Below, piece by piece: positions 43,087 to 64,000 of a stretch of 64,000 bases of DNA. Under the pieces are notes generated by a model. That model did no database searches and was not told the origin of the DNA. It saw only the letters and a program-made list of their open reading frames with translations. The DNA is from Haematococcus lacustris (lineage: Eukaryota; Chlorophyta; Chlorophyceae; Chlamydomonadales; Haematococcaceae). Where the stretch lies: the NCBI GenBank assembly GCA_030144725.1, contig JASKMD010000006.1:7571024-7635023 (forward strand), in the 5' to 3' direction. The translations under genes were made by a program, and so were the position numbers. The number at the start of each line of letters is the position of its first letter. Position 1 is the stretch's first letter.

Positions 43087-44830
43087 TGTAGCATGCACCA
43101 GCTCATAGTCCCTGCGCCCTAATGTTGACCAGTCCTACTCCATATCGCTGCCACGAGTCCAATAGGATCCATTCACCGGCTGTCCCCAGCGCATGCCCTG
43201 CTACCCCATTCCCTTGCAGCCTAGGCCTTGCCCTCCCCCCTTGCATGTTACCAATGGTCTTACAGCACTACAAACGCCCCCTTCCCCCTCCTCCAGCCCC
43301 ACCCCCGGCTGCCAGCAGCAGCAGCCGCCCAAGTGCAGCAGCAGCAGCGGCCTATGCAGTGGGGCTTCCCCACATAGGCAGGGGCATAGCTGAGATGCGT
43401 GAGTATGTGTTTGCCCCAGCCACTCAGATTGGGGTGGGCATCGACCCCGGCGTCACCCAGGCAGTCAGCGCAGCCTCGGGGGTGTGGGACGAACAGTCAG
43501 GCTGGTAACAGACCAGCTGGCCCGGTGGAAGCTGACAAAGGGCCAAGTGCGGCATGCCAGCGGCCTGAACAATGCCCGCCGTGACACCCAGCGGTGGCTG
43601 GCTCCAATCAAGCCCCACCTCCAGCACCTGGCAACAGCAAGCTCAGCCGGCACCTCCCTGGAGGTCAACCTGAAGCACATCACCGTCACCCTGGCCACTT
43701 GGGATGCGGTGTGGGAGGTGTACCTGGACCCCAAGTGGGCACGGCAGCGGCTGAGGCTGTACGGAGCCCAGGACCGGGCACTGGAGCAGTACTTCAAGAA
43801 GGTGAGGGTGGGTGAGTGGGAGGGTAAGGGACTAAGAGCTGGTGGGTTAGGCATGAAATGAAGGAGTGGTTGACTGTGCCATGCCTAACTAGGTGCCACC
43901 ATATCAGCCACCCTGTGTGTGCCTTGTGTGCATGGCTGCAGTTGGAGGAGGACATGGCGAAGGTGTCCATGAAGCGCCACAAGCGTGCCAAGCAGCTGGT
44001 AGTGTTCTTTGGCGCTGCTAGCATTGGCATGGGGGGTGGTTGGGGTGCTGATGCGATGCTGCGTGCCTGCTGCAAGGTGGTGTGCAGGCCGAGGGGCACA
44101 GACCAGCAGTGGGGCAGGGTGGTGCTTGTGGATGAGCACCGCACCAGCTGGGTCAGCTCAGCTGTGAATGGCCAGCAGCCATGTGAGGAGGAGCTGGACC
44201 ATGAACAGCCCTCCAGGCGTGCAGGGCTGGAAGCCATCAGCAGGGCAGGTGCGCCCAACCTGGAGCCAGCTGCGTGACCAGCCAGTGAGGGGCCTGATGT
44301 GGTGCCCGGGAGTGGCCCCCCGCAAGCCCCCACAGGCCCCACGCAGCAGCCACGAGGCCACACCGGCAGCAGCCTGAGAGCCAGGGCCCAGTACTCCCCC
44401 GCCAGCCAAGCGCAGCAAGCGCACCAAGGCTGAGCAGGCAGCTGAGCCCACCCAGCCCACCAAGGCTGCCAAGGCAAAGCCAGCACCACAGCCAGGCAGG
44501 TGGGTAGACAGGGACTGCAATGCAGCATTGAACATGCAACGCATTGGGGAGAGCAGGTGGCGCCCGCTGGAGCTGTGTTACTGGCCAGAGCAGGGAGCTC
44601 TGCCAGCCAAGGGCAAGGAGTATCCTGGCCTGGGGTACAAGCGGCTGCGAGACAAGCCACCCAAGGCCAAGCAGCAGCAGCCTACTGTGGCACAGTAGTG
44701 TGTGCCCCCTTTGTTGAGCTGTCATCAGCTTACATTAGCGCATGTTTTGTCATGCCAACTCTACACAATAGCCCTAACGGGTCAGGCAATAATGTAGGTG
44801 GTAGGCGCTCATGTGCCATGTGCACTGGGT
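43087..44830. repeat. Inverted repeat, left arm
   Basis: 43,087-44,698 is about 98-99% identical to the reverse complement of 47,247-48,866. The differences are about one indel near 43,238, a handful of substitutions and a CAG-unit difference near 44,675. From 44,699 to about 44,830 similarity continues at lower identity. Outside 43,087 and 48,866 the sequences are unrelated. Confidence 0.95.
43258..44698 (+). pseudogene. Fanzor/TnpB-like gene, left-arm copy, frame-disrupted
   Basis: Family motifs in order: QIGVGIDPGVTQAVSAASG (RuvC-I, Asp codon 43,443), DQLARWKLTKGQVRHASGLN, then RDTQRWLAPIKPHLQHL and WEVYLDPKWARQRLRLYGAQ. An intron at about 43,801-43,941 (AAG|GTGAGG to GCTGCAG) precedes LEEDMAKVSMKRHKRAKQLV. 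RuvC-II is VVLVDEHRTSWVSSAVNGQQ (Glu codon 44,134), followed by VRGLMWCPGV and a Lys/Pro/Ala-rich linker. RuvC-III is GRWVDRDCNAALNMQRIGES (Asp codon 44,513), ending at the stop at 44,698. All three catalytic-type acidic residues remain, but the frame is broken after VWDEQSG and between QPCEE and GQVRPTW, and a stop interrupts the linker. The spliceosomal intron shows a eukaryotic resident. Confidence 0.6.
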
Positions 44831-46035
44831 ATACTCCACACAGCCCAATTAACACCACTTGAGTCGGGCCACTAATGCCCACTAGTATAGTCCCGCTAGT
44901 GGCTGCTAGTGGCCACTACTGGTCCGGCTCAAATGGATGCCCTAGTGGGGGACAAGGGGGCTGTTACACTCTCAGTCTGCTCTTATTGTGACAAATGTTT
45001 ACGGAGCAAATGCTACCTCACACGGATGAAACACTACCAGCCACACTGTGCCACGCTGCAACACCTCGAGCACCTTGCACACCAAAACACCAACACTGAC
45101 GCAGACCTTCAACACCAACAGCTTCAAAACTGACTTACACATGAGGCGCATGGCGGTATATCCAACATTGGCCTAGACTACTTGGCTTTCCTTCACCCAC
45201 GTGACTTCGGCTCGGAGACCTGTACAGGCAGCACATGCAGAACAGAAGACAGCTCGTGATGCTAGACACAGCAGGCTGGACCCAGTTGGCATGGCAAGTC
45301 AGCCAGGGGCATGATGTGGTGTGACCTAGCACAAACAACCCAGGCATGCCAAAGCTGGGCAGCCAGCAAAGGCTCAAAATCAAGATTGGAGCAAAGATGT
45401 TGCGGCACTGGAGCCATGGACCTCCACCTTTCCCTCCCATGCAAGGCCGTGGAATATTGGGTATCTGGGGTCGGGGGTGTAAACAACCACACGACTGCGA
45501 AGCATGGAGATCGGAAACTTTGGTGGGTGCACCATGTATATGATTTGTTCCGGGCCATCTGCTTTTAAGCGTCAATCGCGTAAGACATGTTAGTTTTGTG
45601 GCAGATTAGATTGCATAGGTTATGGCAGATGATGGCAGATGTATATTATTGGTAAATGTAGAGGGATAAGTGAGGAAGAAATGATCCATAACAACGAAGC
45701 ATGGGGTTCAGGGGGTGCACATGGGAGGGTCATCACACACCGGGGAGCAGTAGCTGACACAGCTTGGCGGGATGCCGGTGGTGCAGGCGGTTGGAACACA
45801 GGAGGAGCCCTTGCAACATGGAAAGGCCGTGGAGGCCTTGCAGCGGGCCTGCAGGAGGCATGCGAGCAGGGAGCTTCAGCTTCCACCCACCTAGCTGATG
45901 CAGGCTTGACAGACCATAATGCACCACAACATGATCACGTATTGATCATAATGGATATAAAACTGTCATGTCTGTCATACCAAGGGTGTCGTGCCTATTG
46001 TATCAAGGGATGTGGGAGCGCCTACCAGACACCTA
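44699..46035. other. Spacer of the inverted repeat, left half
   Basis: 44,917-44,963 matches 33,696-33,738 (landmark CCGGCTCAAATGGA...GGACAAGGGGGCTG) and leads into a small zinc-finger ORF. 45,140-46,035 shows no recognisable gene. Confidence 0.5.
44933..45133 (+). CDS. Small zinc-finger-like ORF, probably transposon-associated
   Basis: An ATG at 44,933 opens about 66 residues. The core VCSYCDKCLRSKCYLTRMKH continues with YQPHC, giving C-x2-C plus spaced His residues like a C2H2 or BED-type finger. The DNA just upstream is a dispersed repeat, so it is probably part of a mobile element or the first exon of its ORF. Function not assigned. Confidence 0.4.
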   Translation: MDALVGDKGAVTLSVCSYCDKCLRSKCYLTRMKHYQPHCATLQHLEHLAHQNTNTDADLQHQQLQN

Positions 46036-46388
46036 TCAGCTGAGCAGTATCATGACCCCCTTGGCAAAACGAGATGACACCAGGCACGCGCTCACCCCGG
46101 GTTTGGTGCAGCAGTTGCAATTGCATCCGCCGCAGTAGTTGCTGGTGCACACCAAGTCCGGGTTCTTTGCGTTGGGCGACACGGAACAGGGGTCCGCGAA
46201 GCAGGCCACCTGGGGCTGGCCCGCTGGACACGCTGGCGCAGCTGCAAGTTGTTTTGGCGGGAGGACGAGTCGACGAAGCGCAGGGAGTTGGCAGCCGCGC
46301 AGAGTCTTGCGAACCACTCACCAGCGACAGCTAATGCCAGCGTCAAAACCAATGCGCTGGCGCAAAGCAATCGAGCGACATGGGGCAT
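46036..46388 (-). CDS. Small secreted Cys-rich protein, copy C
   Basis: Exon 1 is 46388-46322, a signal peptide (MPHVARLLCASALVLTLALA) with the same length and phase as in copy B. Exon 2 starts at 46241 and encodes APACPAGQPQVACFADPCSV, then NPDLVCTSNYCGGCNCNCC and TKPG at 46,096. There a GT site could be used; reading through instead gives VSACLVSSRFAK and a stop at 46,036. The CFADPC...CTSNYCGGC module is a common short extracellular Cys motif in algae. Copies A and B lack exactly this module: their exon 2 joins APA directly to SACTKPG. Located in the spacer of the inverted repeat. Confidence 0.55.
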
Positions 46389-47100
46389 CGCGGCACGAGG
46401 GCAGTGGTAGCTAGGCACAGCTTTGCTCAGCGGATTGGGGATGTAGGCGATGAAGCTTCCGCTTCGCTTCAACTCCCTAGGAACTGCACATGTGTGACAC
46501 ATGGGATATTTTGAGGAAAGGAGTCAAGGTTGCTCAACCCGCCGTCTTGTTCGTACCAGCAGCAGCACATCAGGCCCTAGGGTGGCTTGTTTGACTAGGG
46601 GTGGTAGTGACAATGAAGCTGGGGTCTAAGTTAGAGTTAGAGTTTAGAGTTAGAGTTAGAGTCTAGAGTTAGAGTTTAGAGTTAGAGTTTAGAGTTAGAG
46701 TGCTAGAGTCTAAATTCTACCAACGGTTCGCATCTACGCCTGCTCCCAAACGCCTGCGCCTCGAACATCTACGCCTGCTCCCAAACCCTCCTTACTAGCC
46801 ATCTGTAGAGTACACCAGAGAACACTGCCCTTTGCCCTGTTTCCTGGACTGTGTCGACGCACCACCGTAGGCTGCAGGCCCGTTCAAACCTGGAGCGAGA
46901 CTCCCAGGTTTACATCAACCTGAAGTTGCATCGAACCCTTTCGACTGCGCAGGCAGCACATGCACAGCCGTCAGCATGCATGCAGCATGCATGCCACACC
47001 CGCGAGGACAGCACCTTGGCCCTTAACCTAAAGCCTTCATTGCCGTGGAACACTAAGCGTGGACCACACAAAAATGGTGTTTTGTCTGTATGGAGTTCCC
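46389..47100. other. Spacer of the inverted repeat, right half
   Basis: No gene recognised apart from a GAGTTA-type simple repeat at 46,622-46,703 and a CATGCAGCATGC palindromic stretch near 46,975-46,993. The 47,100-47,246 flank is the low-identity continuation of the right arm. Confidence 0.5.
46622..46703. repeat. Simple repeat (TTAGAG / TTTAGAG)n
   Basis: About 80 bp built from GTTAGAG, GTTTAGAG and GTCTAGAG units. It resembles a degenerate telomere-type repeat (TTTAGGG with G to A changes), but exact telomeric units are absent. Confidence 0.75.
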
Positions 47101-48866
47101 ATGCACATGGCATACACATGGCATACACATGGGCATGGTCGCCTACCACCTACAGTATTGCCTGACCCAGAGGGCTATGAAGAAGAGTTGGCATGACAAA
47201 CATGCACTAATTGTAAGCTAATCACAGCTCAAGAAGGGGGTTCACACTACTGTCCCGCAGCAGGCTGCTGCTGCTGCTGCTGCTTGGCCTTGGGTGGCTT
47301 GTCTCGCAGCCGCTTGTACCCCAGGCCAGGATACTCCTTGCCCTTGGCTGGCAGAGCTCCCTGCTCTGGCCAGTAACACAGCTCCAGCGGGCGCCACCTG
47401 CTCTCCCCAATGCGTTGCATGTTCAATGCTGCATTGCAGTCCCTGTCTACCCACCTGCCTGGCTGTGGTGCTGGCTTTGCCTTGGCAGCCTTGGTGGGCT
47501 GGGTGGGCTCAGCTGCCTGCTCAGCCTTGGTGCGCTTGCTGCGCTTGGCTGGCGGGGGAGTACTGGGCCCTGGCTCTCAGGCTGCTGCCGGTGTGGCCTC
47601 GTGGCTGCTGCGTGGGGCCTGTGGGGGCTTGCGGGGGGCCACTCCCGGGCACCACATCAGGCCCCTCACTGGCTGGTCACGCAGCTGGCTCCAGGTTGGG
47701 CGCACCTGCCCTGCTGATGGCTTCCAGCCCTGCACGCCTGGAGGGCTGTTCATGGTCCAGCTCCTCCTCACATGGCTGCCGGCCATTCACTGCTGAGCTG
47801 ACCCAGCTGGTGCGGTGCTCATCCACAAGCACCACCCTGCCCCACTGCTGGTCTGTGCCCCTCGGCCTGCACACCACCTTGCAGCAGGCACGCAGCATCG
47901 CATCAGCACCCCAACCACCCCCCATGCCAATGCTAGCAGCGCCAAAGAACACTACCAGCTGCTTGGCACGCTTGTGGCGCTTCATGGACACCTTCGCCAT
48001 GTCCTCCTCCAACTGCAGCCATGCACACAAGGCACACACAGGGTGGCTGATATGGTGGCACCTAGTTAGGCATGGCACAGTCAACCACTCCTTCATTTCA
48101 TGCCTAACCCACCAGCTCTTAGTCCCTTACCCTCCCACTCACCCACCCTCACCTTCTTGAAGAACTGCTCCAGTGCCCGGTCCTGGGCTCCGTACAGCCT
48201 CAGCCGCTGCCGTGCCCACTTGGGGTCCAGGTACACCTCCCACACCGCATCCCAGGTGGCCAGGGTGACGGTGATGTGCTTTAGGTTGGCCTCCAGGGAG
48301 GTGCCGGCTGAGCTTGCTGTTGCCAGGTGCTGGAGGTGGGGCTTGATTGGAGCCAGCCACCGCTGGGTGTCACGGCGGGCATTGTTCAGGCCGCTGGCAT
48401 GCCGCACTTGGCCCTTTGTCAGCTTCCACCGGGCCAGCTGGTCTGTTACCAGCCTGACTGTTCGTCCCACACCCCCGAGGCTGCGCTGACTGCCTGGGTG
48501 ACGCCGGGGTCGATGCCCACCCCAATCTGAGTGGCTGGGGCAAACACATACTCACGCATCTCAGCTATGCCCCTGCCTATGTGGGGAAGCCCCACTGCAT
48601 AGGCCGCTGCTGCTGCTGCACTTGGGCGGCTGCTGCTGCTGGCAGCCGGGGGTGGGGCTGGAGGAGGGGGAAGGGGGCGTTTGTAGTGCTGTAAGACCAT
48701 TGGTAACATGCAAGGGGGAGGGCAAGGCCTAGGCTGCAAAGGAATGGGGTAGCAGGGCATGCGCTGGGGACAGCCGGTGAATGGATCCTATTGGACTCGT
48801 GGCAGCGATATGGAGTAGGACTGGTCAACATTAGGGCGCAGGGACTATGAGCTGGTGCATGCTACA
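47100..48866. repeat. Inverted repeat, right arm
   Basis: Reverse-complement partner of 43,087-44,830; the mirror-sum of paired coordinates is 91,953-91,954 across most of the arm. The (CAG)n near the inner end has three or four more units than the left arm. The spacer between arms is about 2.3-2.5 kb. Confidence 0.95.
47247..48695 (-). pseudogene. Fanzor/TnpB-like gene, right-arm copy, frame-disrupted
   Basis: Same motif order as the left-arm copy (GIDPGVTQ, DEHRTS, DRDCNAALN) on the opposite strand, with the same intron. It carries the same frame break after VWDEQSG, the same second frameshift and the same linker stop. Residue differences include Phe for Tyr (ALEQFFKK), Ala for Val (SLEANLKH) and Arg for Gln (NGRQPCEE). 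Shared lesions show that both arms descend from one already broken copy. Confidence 0.6.
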
Positions 48867-49442
48867 GGCTCGCAGCGTGTGTTTAATGACGACTCTCGCC
48901 GTATGTAGAAGTATCAAGGGGGCTGTACCCTAGAGTGTAGGTCAATAGGGAATGTAGGGATTACATGTAACTACATGAATTACATGAGCGACCGTCAGCC
49001 TTTAATTAGTGACGAGCGCGGCCATCGTGCCGTCCACAAAATTACAAGTCGTGCTCGCTGATGGCGAAAGACGGCAAGGGAGCGGTGGTAATACAGCAGG
49101 CGGAGCCCACTCAGGCACCGCCTACTAAGCCTTTTGATTGGGGACCGCGGCGATGGTGGAGAAGGTGAGCGTGTCCTGCTTGCGCACAAAACCGAGCCTG
49201 GCGCTGCTGGACCACGGAAAACTGCGTTTGAAACTGGGCCTCGACTGCTGAGGGCGGCTGACTTGAACTGCACAGCTCTCTACTGCGCATAGCACACAGT
49301 GCACACTTACCGAAAGGGTTAGTAATACATACAAAAGCCAAGCACGCTGTCGCTCACCAGAATGCGATTGTGAAGAGTAGCTCTACGGCAGCATTGTGTG
49401 TTCCGCGTGATGCAAGTCATGCTGACGACATGGTTGCCTCAG
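48867..49442. other. Upstream region of the ABCC gene; 5' exons not placed
   Basis: The ABCC exon at 49,443 needs two bases from an upstream exon, so the start codon lies in or left of this stretch. An ATG followed by a good donor exists at 49,153 (ATGGTGGAGAAG|GTGAGC), but I could not tie it to the family N-terminus. Confidence 0.4.
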
Positions 49443-63801
<14,359 letters not shown>

Positions 63802-64000
63802 GTCAGCTGCGCCCAGCTCGTGCTGCACTGGAGCCGGGGTAGGAACATGACGGGGAGGGAGGAGGAGGGGGAGGGGAGGGGAAAAAGTATAGGGGGGTGG
63901 AGGTAGGAATGATCTTAACATTTACCTCATACAGGGCACTACTGGTTATCTTATGCAAAGAACTTTCACACATTTGCCTGGTGTTGCCTGATGGCTCTGC
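63802..64000. other. ABCC intron continuing past the window edge
   Basis: The sequence after the donor at 63,802 (GTCAGC) shows no further exon before 64,000. NBD2 signature, Walker B and the C-terminus must lie beyond. Confidence 0.6.

Noticed and set aside
43258..48695. Bacterial IS605-type insertion or contamination
   Set aside because: The ORF contains a spliceosomal-type intron, has algal-like composition and is embedded among algal genes.
43087..48866. Inverted repeat as pure assembly artefact
   Set aside because: The arms differ by several substitutions, an indel and CAG count, and their outer flanks are unrelated, which a simple chimera would not give. Long reads could still change this.

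Overview
This is nuclear DNA of a eukaryotic green alga, most likely a chlamydomonadalean (volvocalean) chlorophyte close to Haematococcus. The clues are GC-rich exons of 45-300 bp with GT-AG introns, CAG/CTG and CAGG microsatellites inside introns, an octotricopeptide-repeat (OPR) organelle RNA-binding protein, and a Fanzor/TnpB-like repeat family that I associate with Haematococcus. The genus is an inference. I found no prokaryotic features, rRNA genes or CRISPR arrays.

Layout: 1-860 (-) is an open, glutamine-rich ORF1-like reading frame cut by the window edge. 861-3,250 is repeat-rich, with LINE 3' tails and a G-rich minisatellite. 3,251-6,384 (-) is a six-exon plastid-type HAD phosphatase (FHY1-like FMN hydrolase). 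7,762 to at least 16,078 (-) is a long OPR-type gene. 17,118-18,399 (+) is a five-exon DUF971 (GBBH-like N-domain) gene with an organellar presequence. 18,625-27,622 (-) is a twelve-exon SLY1 gene (Sec1/Munc18, ER-Golgi fusion); its intron 10 holds about 172 uninterrupted CAG/CTG units and another intron holds a tRNA-derived SINE. 28.3-33.7 kb is a duplicated region with two tandem genes for small secreted Cys-rich proteins (-). 34,866-39,455 (-) is a ten-exon WNK kinase. 41.1-48.9 kb is an accessory island: a truncated Fanzor-like fragment, then two nearly identical Fanzor-like pseudogenes as a large inverted repeat, with a zinc-finger ORF and a third secreted Cys-rich gene in the spacer. 49,443-63,801 (+) is an ABCC (MRP-type) full transporter with at least 31 exons; it runs off the right edge inside NBD2.

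Exon models were built by eye: I required canonical splice sites (or GC-AG), phase continuity and family-consistent protein across each junction. Every junction given for FHY1, DUF971, SLY1, WNK and ABCC keeps frame. Unresolved points are the 5' ends of OPR, WNK and ABCC, one frame change inside the OPR gene, and the 3' ends of the secreted-protein genes.

The core genes are unrelated housekeeping functions (flavin metabolism, organelle RNA, vesicle fusion, signalling, membrane transport) with no operon logic. The most unusual content is the Fanzor-like inverted-repeat island, the long intronic CTG tract in SLY1, and the exon-shuffled Cys-rich secreted genes.
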